Below, piece after piece: positions 35,585 to 46,281 of a stretch of DNA of 64,000 nucleotides. Source of the stretch: Allobosea sp. WAO (lineage in GTDB: Bacteria > Pseudomonadota > Alphaproteobacteria > Rhizobiales > Beijerinckiaceae); contig NZ_JXTJ01000004.1 of the NCBI RefSeq assembly GCF_001509835.1, forward strand, positions 496,001 to 560,000. Reading direction: 5' to 3'. How positions within the stretch are numbered: the first letter of the stretch is position 1; every line of letters begins with the position of its first letter. The position numbers and the translations under genes were made by a program. A model generated the notes under the pieces. It searched no databases, had not been told where the DNA came from, and saw only the letters and a program-made list of their open reading frames with translations.

Positions 35585-37419
35585 TGCCCGGGACCCAAGC
35601 AATGAAAAAGGGCAGTTCCTTCGTTGATTTCCTCAGAACCTATGGGCCTAGCGCTTCCTCGAAGGCGATGTACGACGAGCACGTCCATCAATCGTCGGTG
35701 GAGCACGGGGTCGAGCCGATCTACGTGGAAAGTGACCTAGTTCCACAGCTCATAACGAATTTCGAGAGCCAGAACCCTCGCAACGTCATCCTGACCGGAA
35801 CGGCCGGCGACGGGAAAACGTGGCATAGCCGCCAGGTTTTTCTCGGGCTCGGGGGGGATATTGGCGCCTGGAACGCCAGCGACGGCATCGTCGAGCTGGT
35901 GTTACCTTCCGGGCAGCGTCTTTCGATAATCAAAGATCTCAGTCAGTTCCATGAGGATCCTAGGCAGGAGGCCATCCTGGGGGAGATGCTCGCGGCGATC
36001 CTGCGTCGGAACAATACGACCGCCTTTCTCCTCTGTGCCAATGACGGACAGCTCCTGAGGTTCTTCAGAACCTATATGACCCGCCATCCGGATGCGGTTG
36101 GGGTCGAAGAGACGCTCCGGACGATGCTGAAGGAGGACAAAGAGAGCGATCCATCGCTTCACCTCGACATGTTCAATCTGAGCCGGCGGCCACAGGATGA
36201 TCTCTTCGACCGCCTTGTCGACGCCGTGGCGAGCCATTCGGGTTGGGAGGATTGTGACACGTGCCCCTCACGCTATCCGGAGCGTGATCCGATCCGTCGC
36301 AACTTGCATGTCCTGTCGAAGACGTCGATGCGTGACCGGCTGCGCGACCTGATCAGGATCGCCGCGGCCAATGACACGCATCTTCCGATGCGCCACCTTC
36401 TACTCCTGATCGTCAACATCATCCTTGGCGTGTCGGGCCAGAAGAAGACAGGCCTCATGACCTGCAAGCTTTCAGGCATTCTCGCTGACGATGACGAGGC
36501 GCATCTTTCTAACCCCTATGACAATGCGCTCGGGCTTAATCTCAAGCTCGACGGCAATCGCGACTACCTCGCCTTCACGGTTTTCCGGAATTTCGGCATC
36601 GGGCAAGAGACCAACAACCCGATCGACAGCATGCTGATCGAGGGCACCCCTGATGACCTCTATCAGCGCTATGTCGGCAGTGACGAACTGCATGGCTCGA
36701 AGCGCTTCGAACAGACCCGCCTTCAGTATCGACGCGGCGAGGCCGATAGCTTCAGTCGTTTTCAGCAGGCGTTGGAATCGCAACGCCGGCGTCTCTTTTT
36801 CGTCCTGCCTAATGACGCCAAAGGCAGTGAGTTGGATCCCTGGCGACTGTCCGTGTTCATGCACGGTGGCGCCTATGTCGAGTTCTGCGAAGCACTGCAG
36901 AATGGACAGCGAGCTGATCGAACCGTTGGCCGGCTCGTGATTGGCTTGAATCGCAGCTATTCTGGCGTGATGTGCGATGACGCCGATCGCGTCTGGTTCA
37001 CAGCGCCAGCTGCAAACACCCAAAGCCGTGTCGGACGTGTGCTCGACATCGAGCTCCCGCTCGGCGACGCCCCCCGCAACATGATTTCTGTCAACTTCGA
37101 TGCGGAAGGCCCTTATCGGCGTCCAAGGATCGTTGTGACGATGCGCGAAAGCATGGGGGCACCAGCCACCGTCGTTGAATCGAACCCTCTGCAACCGCTC
37201 CTCTTCGAGTATCTGCTCCGGGTTCAAGGCGGCAGCCTTCCAGGGAGCTTCTCCCGCCAATGCTTCGAGGAGCTTCGGCAGTTCCGACTGCGCGTCGTTG
37301 CCAAGCTCTCGCAACTCAAACTGATCGAGCTCGACAACCTGAGCCATATGATGATCGTCAAGCTCGGGATGGATGGGCGTCTCCAACAAGACAGCATCGG
37401 CGTGACGAGGACCGTCTGA
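35584..37419 (+). CDS. sspF: Restriction-module ATPase SspF/DptF
   Basis: A 611-residue P-loop ATPase with Walker A GTAGDGKTWHSR near residues 76-87, matching the DptF/DndF type of phosphorothioation-dependent restriction proteins. SspFGH is reported to damage unmodified DNA and stop phage replication. A possible alternative start is ATG 35602 (MKKGSS). A CxxC pair in CDTCPSRYPE near residue 225 may bind metal. Translation is coupled to sspD through the shared TAATG. Confidence 0.82.
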   Translation: MPGTQAMKKGSSFVDFLRTYGPSASSKAMYDEHVHQSSVEHGVEPIYVESDLVPQLITNFESQNPRNVILTGTAGDGKTWHSRQVFLGLGGDIGAWNASDGIVELVLPSGQRLSIIKDLSQFHEDPRQEAILGEMLAAILRRNNTTAFLLCANDGQLLRFFRTYMTRHPDAVGVEETLRTMLKEDKESDPSLHLDMFNLSRRPQDDLFDRLVDAVASHSGWEDCDTCPSRYPERDPIRRNLHVLSKTSMRDRLRDLIRIAAANDTHLPMRHLLLLIVNIILGVSGQKKTGLMTCKLSGILADDDEAHLSNPYDNALGLNLKLDGNRDYLAFTVFRNFGIGQETNNPIDSMLIEGTPDDLYQRYVGSDELHGSKRFEQTRLQYRRGEADSFSRFQQALESQRRRLFFVLPNDAKGSELDPWRLSVFMHGGAYVEFCEALQNGQRADRTVGRLVIGLNRSYSGVMCDDADRVWFTAPAANTQSRVGRVLDIELPLGDAPRNMISVNFDAEGPYRRPRIVVTMRESMGAPATVVESNPLQPLLFEYLLRVQGGSLPGSFSRQCFEELRQFRLRVVAKLSQLKLIELDNLSHMMIVKLGMDGRLQQDSIGVTRTV

Positions 37420-37420
37420 C

Positions 37421-38956
37421 ATGCCAGCCAACGTCCTGCCAGGCTCAATGCCGCTGCCGGAGCAGCTCGAAATCCGCAATATCGAGATCTGGATCGAGCA
37501 ACAGGTCTGGGGCCACCGCCTCATAGCCGACCAGACACCTTGGTTCCTCCTGCTGGAGGCACTTGGCGTCATGGCTTCGCGTGCTTCCGATAGGAACCAC
37601 GACCGAATTTTCCCGGGCAAACCTGTCGACGGTAAACACGAAGACTTCAGCTACTCCATGGCGACGAGAAGCGCGCTTCGGATGCTGCTCTTCAAGGATC
37701 GCTACATCGACGAGATCGCCGATTCACAGGCTGTCTCGGATTCCTCGATGTGGACGAGATGGTTTGACCTGGTGCCTGGTGGCGAGGAGAAGTTCGGCTA
37801 TCTGCGCGACCGCTTCACCCGCTTCTCCAGCTTCCGCAACGCGGTAGCATTACTGCGTGGCGCTGAGATCGAGAGCGAGCGTAAGCGCCGTCCAAACTCG
37901 AGGCATCTGGCGCCGCGCGGGCCGGACATGCTAGCCGCGGATTTCGGCGAACAGGCTAATGGAGGAGTGAACAAGGATCGGCGCTTCTTTGCCCGGGGCG
38001 GCGAGCTGCTCTATCTGATGCTCAACCGCAGCAACCTCAAAGACGCTCTCGAAGAGGCTGTGCGCGATCGCCTCTTGACGCCTGGCAGTCGTTGGAACGC
38101 CTTGGCCAGAATCCTGCAGCCCGACAGCCCCCAACCCGTAGCTACCTTCGAAAACGGCTATCTGCCTCTCGGCTATCACCGCGTCTACGACGTGCTCGCA
38201 GAAGACTGGCTCGCGCTGCTCTCCCTCAGAGGCCTTCCCGACGACAATCTCCCCGAACCCCTGATGCGCATCTCGGGGCTCGCGATCATCAATTACATGA
38301 CGCTTCGCTCGGCTGAGATCCTTGGTGTCCCGCCGACTGAGTTCCCCGTCGACATGGTTAGCCTCGACACCCTTAGCGTACAGAAGATCTCGAAAGATTG
38401 CTTCCGGCGCCATCGAGACCAGTCCAGGCTCGCCATCTCCAAGATCGTGGACGATTTCTCAAAGAGCCCAGAATTCGCGGAGGCCTCGGGGCAAGCGAAC
38501 CCGTTCCGGGCTGTGAAGGAACTCGTCAGCTCTCGGTTCAACTATGAGCTGGACGACACCCCGCTCGCCAAGATCCCGGCCGAGCTCAAGGAGCAGGCGA
38601 TCTCGAACCACGATCAGCATCTTGGTCGTGTCGTCGGCTTCTATGCTGAGCAGATCGGGTTTGCCGTCGCCCGACGCGGCAACGGTCGTTGGTATGCGGC
38701 AAGCGACGGCCTGATCGAGGCGCTGGTGCTTGCCAATGTCAAACATCCCATGGAGTTCGAGACCTTCCTCGAAACACTTTGGACACGGTACCGGATGGTC
38801 GTAGGGAGCGAGGTAGGATGCCGCGAGTTCCAGACAGTCAATTATGCGCATCTGAAGGCCAATCAGCGGCTCCTGGAAGATCGTCTCCGGGTGCTGGGTT
38901 TGCTGAAACGCCTGTCTGACGATTGCGCCTTCGTCACCAATCCGTTCGTGGAGTGA
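37421..38956 (+). CDS. sspG: Restriction-module protein SspG/DptG
   Basis: A 511-residue helical protein lacking motifs I recognise. Its place between the F and H genes, its size and its tight spacing (one base after sspF, four before sspH) identify it as the G subunit. AGGA lies ten bases ahead of the ATG. Function within the complex is not known to me. Confidence 0.75.
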   Translation: MPANVLPGSMPLPEQLEIRNIEIWIEQQVWGHRLIADQTPWFLLLEALGVMASRASDRNHDRIFPGKPVDGKHEDFSYSMATRSALRMLLFKDRYIDEIADSQAVSDSSMWTRWFDLVPGGEEKFGYLRDRFTRFSSFRNAVALLRGAEIESERKRRPNSRHLAPRGPDMLAADFGEQANGGVNKDRRFFARGGELLYLMLNRSNLKDALEEAVRDRLLTPGSRWNALARILQPDSPQPVATFENGYLPLGYHRVYDVLAEDWLALLSLRGLPDDNLPEPLMRISGLAIINYMTLRSAEILGVPPTEFPVDMVSLDTLSVQKISKDCFRRHRDQSRLAISKIVDDFSKSPEFAEASGQANPFRAVKELVSSRFNYELDDTPLAKIPAELKEQAISNHDQHLGRVVGFYAEQIGFAVARRGNGRWYAASDGLIEALVLANVKHPMEFETFLETLWTRYRMVVGSEVGCREFQTVNYAHLKANQRLLEDRLRVLGLLKRLSDDCAFVTNPFVE

Positions 38957-38960
38957 GCTG

Positions 38961-41900
38961 ATGGACGCCCGAGTGACTCATGCGGCCATCGAGCCCGATC
39001 TCGCCCTCATCGCCTCGGTTGCTGTGGTTCGCGCGCAGTTGGAAATTGGGGATTCCCTAGATCAGAAGTCTTTGTTCCGGATCGTCGGGTTCGACGCGAA
39101 GGTGACATCTGCCATTGCGAAAGCGCTCGCTGCCCTGCCAGGAGCAGAAGTTCACGTCCACAATGCCCTCGACGATGGAACTTTGCCGCCAGAGATGTTG
39201 ACGACCAAGAGCGCGACGCATTTCCGGAATGCCGAGCGCAGCAGCGGTGGCGGGCTTATCGTCTTTGCCGTTCCGACGGACCATCTCGACGTCGTCGGCG
39301 CCACCGTAGGAGAGATCAAGCAGATCTCCCAGGAATCGCTTTGTGCCTCACCTGACGTCTGGTTTGATTGCTGCCCCGAGCTCTCGACCATGGATGAGCG
39401 CAGTCGGCTCAATGTCCGCAATGCTCTCCTAGGTGCACTGGCCGCTGGCCTGCTTACCGACGGCATCCGGATGATGGCTCGGTTCATGATCCTCCTCGAC
39501 GCAAAATTCGTGTCGACTTCGATCGAACGCGCGCTCGACGAAGCGCTGCCAGCCTTCCACATCCCAGCTGGGGCTGGTCGCTTCAAGGATTTCGGCGCCA
39601 AAGGTCGGCTGAAAAGCAAGGAAGCCTGGAGTTCCGAACTCTTGGCATTGCACGACCGAGCCGAGGATGCGCTCTACCTTCGGAATGATCGCGGCGCGCC
39701 GCTTGATCGGAATGTCATCCGCAATCGGCTTGCGGTGCTCGTATCGGAGGCCAAGGTCACCACGGAGGATGCTGACACCTTCAACGCCCTTCTCGATGAC
39801 GACAGCCTACAGGCAGGACGCTGGCGACCGAGTCAAGAAGGCGTCACCCATTTACGCTGGGAGGTGGTCGAACGGATACTAAAGGCGACGCGCGAGACCA
39901 AGAAGCCCAAGCTTGGAGAAGCGACGATCGACATGTTCCAGAGGCACATGCCGAAGGAACTCGATGCGGCCGACAAAGCCCTCCTGGAGCCGCTAACTGG
40001 AACGGAAGAGGCCGACGAGCACGAGCGCGACTTCTTCTTCCGGCACCGCGAGCATCTTCAGGAGGACAAGAAGCTCCTGAAGCAGTGGGAGAACTTCGTC
40101 TTCCACAAGATCGGAAACCACCCCGATCTGCTATCCGGCCTACTACTTTCGACCGCGGACCTGATCCGTGCGTCCGAACAAATCCCTGCGAAGCCGAAGA
40201 TCGTCGTGCGCCTCGACGGTGCCGACAAACTTGCATTCTGGAAGGCGCGGAACACCGACATCGGTATGTTCCTCAGAGATCGCTATCGCGGGCTGAAGGA
40301 GTTGCTGGAGCCGACAGTCGAAATCGATTTCGGCATGTGCTGGACGCACACTCTCGACAAGGGCAAGGGCAGAGACAAGAGCTCCACAGCGGCCCGCTCC
40401 TTCAAGTTCGATATTTCGCTTGTCTCGGAGGACGATCCTCCCGGAAAACTCGCGACAAACACCACGCAGCTCACGTGGATGTTGCCCCCCAATTCGTTCG
40501 CCAATGCCTATTCGGAAAACATGGAAGAGATCGCCCAGGCGGAAGCACCAACGGCTCTCTTGGCGCGCGGACGTTTCTCGCGAGCGCAGCGTACCCAACG
40601 TGTCGTCGACGGGATCATCGACCTTGAGGACCGCTCGACGATCCAAGACGCTTTCGACAACCCCGACGGCCGGCTTGTCGACGTCAATGCTCGCGACCTG
40701 GACATGGGTGAAGCCTTCAAATCGGCGCTCGCGAGCGTAGAGGGAACACTTCTCGACAAGGCGGTAGCAGCTGAGATCCGGAGTGCCTTCGATGCTTTCC
40801 ACGCCTCATACACGACCGCAGTTCGCGCTTTCACGTCCACAGACGGCAAAGGACTGATGGAAGATGCTCTAATTGAGCAATCCGAGCTTTACGGGAAGCT
40901 CCTCGCACTCCTACGTCGGAAGGCGCGCAAGGATGAGTGCCGCTCCAAGCTCTGGGAGCCAATGCTCTCGATCGGACTCGCACGTTCAATCGACAAGCCT
41001 ACGGTTGCGATCTCGTGCCCATGGCATCCTTTCCGGCTGGCAGAGGCAAAGGCCAAGGCCTTGCGGCTTGCCAATGCTTTCAAGGCGATGGTCGCCGCCG
41101 GCGGGAATGGGACCGACCTCAGAACTTTTGCCCGCGAAGTGACGGCGTCTGTCGATCGCGGCTGGCATCCGTCTATGTCGTTGGTGCCAGACACTCCTCG
41201 TCCTCGGTTGTTGATCGAGACGGAACATTTCGCCGACTTCGGCCTGCTTGAGCCTCCGACTGCCGATGAAGGAGCGGAAGGCGCTTTTGACGGTTATTCG
41301 AAGGAAGCCACCGCCGAGTTCCTGAGTGTTGCTCAGGAGTACCTCGACCTCAATCCGCACGAGCGAGCCAACTTCTCGATCGTGCTGTACAACGCCGATA
41401 ATCGCGACCTGCCGTCCAGACTTGCGGATCAGCTTGCACGAAAGATCGAGGCCGAGACGGACCTGCGTTGCGATCTCGTGCTCACGCACACTGATCAGAA
41501 CCGGCTCCGGCAGATCTACTCCGAGCAGAACATCACGATCTCCCGCGAGATGGACGGAGTGCTCGCAACCGAGGCCGCGCAGACGTTCCTGTCGCGCCTA
41601 CGTGTCGGTTTTCTCGACGTTGATACCGTGAAACGCGGCGCTCCAGAGGGGCGCAACTCCGACATGGTGTTTCTCCACGACGTGATCGCCCGCAATGCCC
41701 ATGCAAGCTGGCGCAAATGCGTACCGCCCGAGGCTGGGTGGCCGCGGTTCCTTGATCACGTCCCGGATTCAGAAACACGGCGTCAGTCTTTCGAGGCTGG
41801 CACCCGTAAGACCGAGGTCCTGCTCATCCCTTCGGAGCGCCCGGCTGAGGTTCAGTACTACACGGACCTGATCCACGACCTTCATCGGGATCAACGGGAT

Positions 41901-44237
41901 GCAGCGCTCGATCATTATGTGCCTGTCCGCGAAGTTTCTTTCGACGAGGACACGGTCAAGAATGCGATCGACCAGGCGCACGCTGTCGCCACCTGGGTCG
42001 TTACCTACGACGGGATCGCGGACCTGCAGCTGCTGCGAAACAACGGGGTCCAGATTGTCCGCTTCATCACCCGTCCGGGTTCAAGTCACAACCTCGTCGT
42101 CTCGACCAAGCAGAACAGCAAAACGCTACGCCAGCGTCTAGTCGATATCATCGGCCCGATCATCGGTGGGGTGGGGGCGCCAATCGATGCTCTCGCCGAT
42201 ACTTGCATTGAACACGCTGCTCACATTTCCGGACGGGTGGTCCTTCGCGCTGCACGCTTGGAGCGCAATGCGCTCGAACTCTTGGGGCTCGTGCTCAGCC
42301 GGCAGGTCGTGACCGACTCGCTCCCCGCCGGAATGGTTCCTGTCTGTTGGCTGCTCCTCGACGACTTCGCCGACTGGCTTGGCCACAAGGGAAAGAAGGC
42401 TGACATCCTTCTGCTCTGCATCGGCGAGCAAAACGGCAAACCGGTTCTTGACCTCGTTGTCATCGAGAGCAAGTTCGTCGGACAAGATGGCGAAGCTGCA
42501 GAATCGAAATCGTCCCTCGAACAGACGAAGGCGAGCACCAGTGACCTGCGAGATCGCATTGTCCAGGACGGCGACCATCTGAATAAGACAACCTGGCGCG
42601 GCCGGCTCGCTGACTTGCTCCTCGAACACGGCATCTTCCGTCAGCGCGTTGGCGAGCGAAGTCCAAAGGAGTGGGCGAGTCTTCTGCGGACCGGGACCGC
42701 CGCCATCCGCATCCGCGGCGCCTCGATGGTATTTATCCACGATTGCACTGACGAGAAGCCGTTGGCGATCGAGGCTGACAGCTCCGAGCAACGCCAGTAC
42801 ATCTTCGACCGAACGGAAATCGCGCGCGCCCTCCGCAGGGTCACTGACCCTAACGCCGGCGCGTTGACCGTCGACCTGGCCGCGCCCGTCTCAAGCCAGA
42901 CCACTCCTGCTACTGAAGCCGAGTCAGCTGTCGAGACCGATGGCTCAGCGGCCCCGGAGCTGCCTCCAACGCCACTAAAGGCAGCGCCCGATCCGGCGGT
43001 CACGCCCCAACCCCAGCCAGCAGAGCTCACATTCAACGGTCCTGGCATGTTTCCAGCCTCCGTCATCGAGTTCATTCGTGAGAAGAGAGGGGAGACGGAC
43101 GACAATTCGGTCCTGGAATGGTTGGAAGCCACCAAGAGCAGGCTGCGTGGGGCGCTGCGGGGATATGGTCTTACGGCCGAGCTCCTGGGAGATCGCCTCA
43201 CGCCCAACGCTGCCCTCGTTAGGCTCAAGGGTTCTGACAAGATGACGGTCGCCGATCTTGAGCGGCGTAAGGGCGTTCTCCTGACCACACATCAGATCGA
43301 CGTGATCGACATCCGTCCGGGAAGTGGTGAGGTGATCGCAACGATCTCGCGGCCAAAGCGTGCCAAGCTCTCGCTTGAAGACCTGTGGCGCAGGCGCAAA
43401 CTTCCAGAGTCGGCACCGTTGCAGAACGGCAGTTTTCTAATCGGCGAGAAAGAACACGATGGAGAGCTGCTCTATCTGAACCTCTTCGAGGAGTTCAACG
43501 GGCAGCCGCAGCATGGCCCCCACACCTTGATCGCCGGCGAGTCTGGCGGCGGCAAAGGCATCCTCACACGGAACATCTTGCTCGACCTGTTGGCGACCAA
43601 TTCGCCACGGAACGCTCGGGTTCGTTTCGTGGACCCCAAGTTTGGTGGCGACTATCGCTGGATCGAACAGATGCCTCATCTCGATGGTGGCATCATTTCG
43701 AACCAGGCTGATGCAATCGACACGCTCAAGGACTTGGTTGAGGAAATGGACCGGCGCTATGTCGAGATCACCAAAATCGCGTCGAACATCGATAAGTTCA
43801 ACGCGAAGATTTCACCAGAGGCCCGACTGCCGCGCATCTTCCTATTCCACGACGAGATTGGTGATTGGTTGGCTGATGCCAGCTCGAACTATCGCCAGGC
43901 TGTCGAAACCTACGTGGTCAGGCTTGCATCCAAGGCTCGTGCTGCCGGCATCCACCTGTTCATGGTCACTCAGCGCCCGGACAAGGATGCCATGCCCGGC
44001 CAGGTGAAGGCCAATCTCGGCAACAAAATCTGCCTTAAGGTTTCATCCTCCGTGAATTCGCGGATCGTGCTTGATGAGAGCGGCGCAGAGAACCTGCTCG
44101 GGCATGGACACTTCATGGCCAAACTCGCAAACGAGAGGATCTCAAACCAAAGCAGCCTCATTTACGGGCAGGTTCCGTTCTCCGATGAGGACGAAGCCTG
44201 GGATCTAGCCATGGCCATCAAGGCACATTGGAAATAG
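38961..44237 (+). CDS. sspH: Restriction-module translocase SspH/DptH
   Basis: A 1758-residue protein. The C-terminal 350 residues are a HerA/FtsK-like ATPase: Walker A GESGGGKG (1526-1533), Walker B FLFHDEIGDWL (Asp1631, Glu1632) and a late FMVTQRPDKDAMPGQVK segment typical of DNA pumps. Around 1148-1171 a stretch DILLLCIGEQNGKPVLDLVV followed by IESK (Glu1169, Lys1171) resembles a PD-(D/E)xK nuclease core. A proline-rich linker (about 1310-1355) separates the two parts. The N-terminal 1100 residues are unassigned. It is probably the motor and perhaps the nuclease of the FGH module. Confidence 0.85.
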   Translation: MDARVTHAAIEPDLALIASVAVVRAQLEIGDSLDQKSLFRIVGFDAKVTSAIAKALAALPGAEVHVHNALDDGTLPPEMLTTKSATHFRNAERSSGGGLIVFAVPTDHLDVVGATVGEIKQISQESLCASPDVWFDCCPELSTMDERSRLNVRNALLGALAAGLLTDGIRMMARFMILLDAKFVSTSIERALDEALPAFHIPAGAGRFKDFGAKGRLKSKEAWSSELLALHDRAEDALYLRNDRGAPLDRNVIRNRLAVLVSEAKVTTEDADTFNALLDDDSLQAGRWRPSQEGVTHLRWEVVERILKATRETKKPKLGEATIDMFQRHMPKELDAADKALLEPLTGTEEADEHERDFFFRHREHLQEDKKLLKQWENFVFHKIGNHPDLLSGLLLSTADLIRASEQIPAKPKIVVRLDGADKLAFWKARNTDIGMFLRDRYRGLKELLEPTVEIDFGMCWTHTLDKGKGRDKSSTAARSFKFDISLVSEDDPPGKLATNTTQLTWMLPPNSFANAYSENMEEIAQAEAPTALLARGRFSRAQRTQRVVDGIIDLEDRSTIQDAFDNPDGRLVDVNARDLDMGEAFKSALASVEGTLLDKAVAAEIRSAFDAFHASYTTAVRAFTSTDGKGLMEDALIEQSELYGKLLALLRRKARKDECRSKLWEPMLSIGLARSIDKPTVAISCPWHPFRLAEAKAKALRLANAFKAMVAAGGNGTDLRTFAREVTASVDRGWHPSMSLVPDTPRPRLLIETEHFADFGLLEPPTADEGAEGAFDGYSKEATAEFLSVAQEYLDLNPHERANFSIVLYNADNRDLPSRLADQLARKIEAETDLRCDLVLTHTDQNRLRQIYSEQNITISREMDGVLATEAAQTFLSRLRVGFLDVDTVKRGAPEGRNSDMVFLHDVIARNAHASWRKCVPPEAGWPRFLDHVPDSETRRQSFEAGTRKTEVLLIPSERPAEVQYYTDLIHDLHRDQRDAALDHYVPVREVSFDEDTVKNAIDQAHAVATWVVTYDGIADLQLLRNNGVQIVRFITRPGSSHNLVVSTKQNSKTLRQRLVDIIGPIIGGVGAPIDALADTCIEHAAHISGRVVLRAARLERNALELLGLVLSRQVVTDSLPAGMVPVCWLLLDDFADWLGHKGKKADILLLCIGEQNGKPVLDLVVIESKFVGQDGEAAESKSSLEQTKASTSDLRDRIVQDGDHLNKTTWRGRLADLLLEHGIFRQRVGERSPKEWASLLRTGTAAIRIRGASMVFIHDCTDEKPLAIEADSSEQRQYIFDRTEIARALRRVTDPNAGALTVDLAAPVSSQTTPATEAESAVETDGSAAPELPPTPLKAAPDPAVTPQPQPAELTFNGPGMFPASVIEFIREKRGETDDNSVLEWLEATKSRLRGALRGYGLTAELLGDRLTPNAALVRLKGSDKMTVADLERRKGVLLTTHQIDVIDIRPGSGEVIATISRPKRAKLSLEDLWRRRKLPESAPLQNGSFLIGEKEHDGELLYLNLFEEFNGQPQHGPHTLIAGESGGGKGILTRNILLDLLATNSPRNARVRFVDPKFGGDYRWIEQMPHLDGGIISNQADAIDTLKDLVEEMDRRYVEITKIASNIDKFNAKISPEARLPRIFLFHDEIGDWLADASSNYRQAVETYVVRLASKARAAGIHLFMVTQRPDKDAMPGQVKANLGNKICLKVSSSVNSRIVLDESGAENLLGHGHFMAKLANERISNQSSLIYGQVPFSDEDEAWDLAMAIKAHWK

Positions 44238-44268
44238 GCTGGCCGTGAACTAATGCGGCTTGAACTCG

Positions 44269-46227
44269 ATGCCCGGCACCTCGTCTCAAACCAAGCGTCA
44301 GGTGCCTGGCAAACGAGTAGGCGGGTTTCTCTATATCCACCGGACGGCAGTTGGCCTGCTGGATCCCGCGGACGCCAGTGCTATCGCCGACGCGGCGGGC
44401 CTTATCGAGAACGGCAGCTGGAACGTTGCCAAGATCAAAGGCTCAGATCTGTCGCTTCTGCTCTACGAGGAATTTGACGACGTTGCCTTCCCGGTACTCC
44501 TGACCTCCTGGAAGATCGATCGCACCTCGAGGACCGCCGCGCTTCGAGACTATCGCGGGCGGGCGAACCCGCCCATCCTCCACCGCAAAGAAGCGCTGCT
44601 TCGCTTCGACGATCCGCGGATCCCGCGCTTCACTGCTCTGACCCGCCAAGCAGAGGATTTTGGTCTCTTTTCCGACACCAAGACTATCGGAACACGAGCA
44701 CGTTGGGAGGAGCTCATTCGAAAGCATGGGCTCTTGCTGCATGGGCACACATTGGTCAGGAAAGAGGAGACGGTCGTCGACGTCGAACGCCACAGGACAG
44801 CGATTGTTCGTCGGGATCTGTCGCAGCCAGTCGCGCTGATGCGGCGCCTTGGGATCATCGATCAAAACAGCTCAACCTTCGACTACGGATGCGGCCAGGG
44901 AGATGACGTCGCTGCATTGATCGAGAATGGCTATGACGCTTTTGGGTGGGATCCACACTTCGCTCCGAACGGTCTCCGGCGAGCAGCGGACGCTGTGAAT
45001 CTTGGCTTCGTCGTCAATGTCATCGAAGACCCCAACGAACGGGTGGAGACCGTGCGGGCCGCATGGTTCTTCGCCAAGAAGGCCTTGGTCGTTTCTGCTA
45101 TGCTGACGGGGAAAGCTCCGGTTTCCGGCCTGAAGCCCTATAAGGACGGCTTCCTCACAAGCCGCGGCACCTTCCAGAAATACTTCACGCAAGAGGAGCT
45201 TCGGGCGCTTGTCTCGACGGCTACAGGCCTGAACGCGTTGTCTCTCGGGGCCGGCATCGTTGCAGCATTCCGCGATAAGGAACTCGAACAGGAGGTCAAC
45301 TATCGGAGGCGATCGAAAGCATCTATTCTGTCGGAACGCTTTAGGGTCCCGAGACGGCTTGATCAGTCGAATCCAGAATTCACCATCGGATCGCCAATAG
45401 CCTCTGAGCGCATTGCCGTCGAGCTGGAAGCCATTTGGCGTACAGCCCTCAATCTTGGTCGGATGCCAATTGCCGGCGAACTCCCCCCCGATATCCGGTC
45501 CGGGCTGCTTGGCGCTCGCGTCGCCGTGGACCGCGCGCTTGCAATCTGCCTGGAGACATTCGACCGAGCAAGCCTCGGCCAGGCAGCCGAAGCGCGCCGG
45601 GAGGATCTGCTTGTCCATTTCGCGTTGACACTGTTTCCTGGGGCCCCGCGCTACTCGACCTTGCCGCGATCAATCCAGCGAGACGTGAAGACGTTCTTCG
45701 GCAGCCATACGACGGCGATGCAGTACGCCCGAAATGCCCTGTTTGAGGTTGGCGAACCGGGAATGGTCAACAGGGCGGCCTGCCAGGCTGCGGACAAGGG
45801 CATCGGCAGCTTCGATTCCGCCTACCGCTTCCAAATGGAATCGCTCTCACGAACGCCAAGCCCAATTCGCATCATCGTCGGCTGCGCAGAGGTCATCGAA
45901 CCGGACGTTGGGACTGCGGATTTCGTGGAAATCGACGCGCCACTGGGGATCGTGCGCACAATCCGATGCAGCGACCCTAACAGAACCATGCCGCTCGTCG
46001 TCGAGGTTATCGAGGTCGATCTGAAAGCCCTGAAACGCAAACGCATTCGGCCCAAGGACAGGATCCTCTATCTGAAGGCGCGGTACATGACGGCCGATGA
46101 CCCAGCCCACGCCGAACAGACTAGCGTGGACGCCAAGCTCTTGAGGGCAGGGCTAGTCAGTTCAGCCGGGGATGGTCCGGACGCCCTATCACTCGCTAGG
46201 TTACTACTCAGCGCGAGCCCACTGTGA
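44269..46227 (+). CDS. DNA phosphorothioation-associated methyltransferase
   Basis: A 652-residue protein with a Rossmann methyltransferase motif FDYGCGQGDDVAALI near residue 205 and YDAFGWDPHF after it. It matches my memory of the TIGR04096 family, found beside dnd/dpt/ssp genes. Whether it modifies DNA or another molecule is unknown. Starts at TTG 44260 or ATG 44269 are both possible; the gap after sspH is about 30 bases, so it is probably the last gene of the operon. Confidence 0.82.
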   Translation: MPGTSSQTKRQVPGKRVGGFLYIHRTAVGLLDPADASAIADAAGLIENGSWNVAKIKGSDLSLLLYEEFDDVAFPVLLTSWKIDRTSRTAALRDYRGRANPPILHRKEALLRFDDPRIPRFTALTRQAEDFGLFSDTKTIGTRARWEELIRKHGLLLHGHTLVRKEETVVDVERHRTAIVRRDLSQPVALMRRLGIIDQNSSTFDYGCGQGDDVAALIENGYDAFGWDPHFAPNGLRRAADAVNLGFVVNVIEDPNERVETVRAAWFFAKKALVVSAMLTGKAPVSGLKPYKDGFLTSRGTFQKYFTQEELRALVSTATGLNALSLGAGIVAAFRDKELEQEVNYRRRSKASILSERFRVPRRLDQSNPEFTIGSPIASERIAVELEAIWRTALNLGRMPIAGELPPDIRSGLLGARVAVDRALAICLETFDRASLGQAAEARREDLLVHFALTLFPGAPRYSTLPRSIQRDVKTFFGSHTTAMQYARNALFEVGEPGMVNRAACQAADKGIGSFDSAYRFQMESLSRTPSPIRIIVGCAEVIEPDVGTADFVEIDAPLGIVRTIRCSDPNRTMPLVVEVIEVDLKALKRKRIRPKDRILYLKARYMTADDPAHAEQTSVDAKLLRAGLVSSAGDGPDALSLARLLLSASPL

Positions 46228-46281
46228 TCGAGCAAATGCGGTGTTGGCGCAGGACCTCCGTCTGGCCGGCAGGAACAGCGA

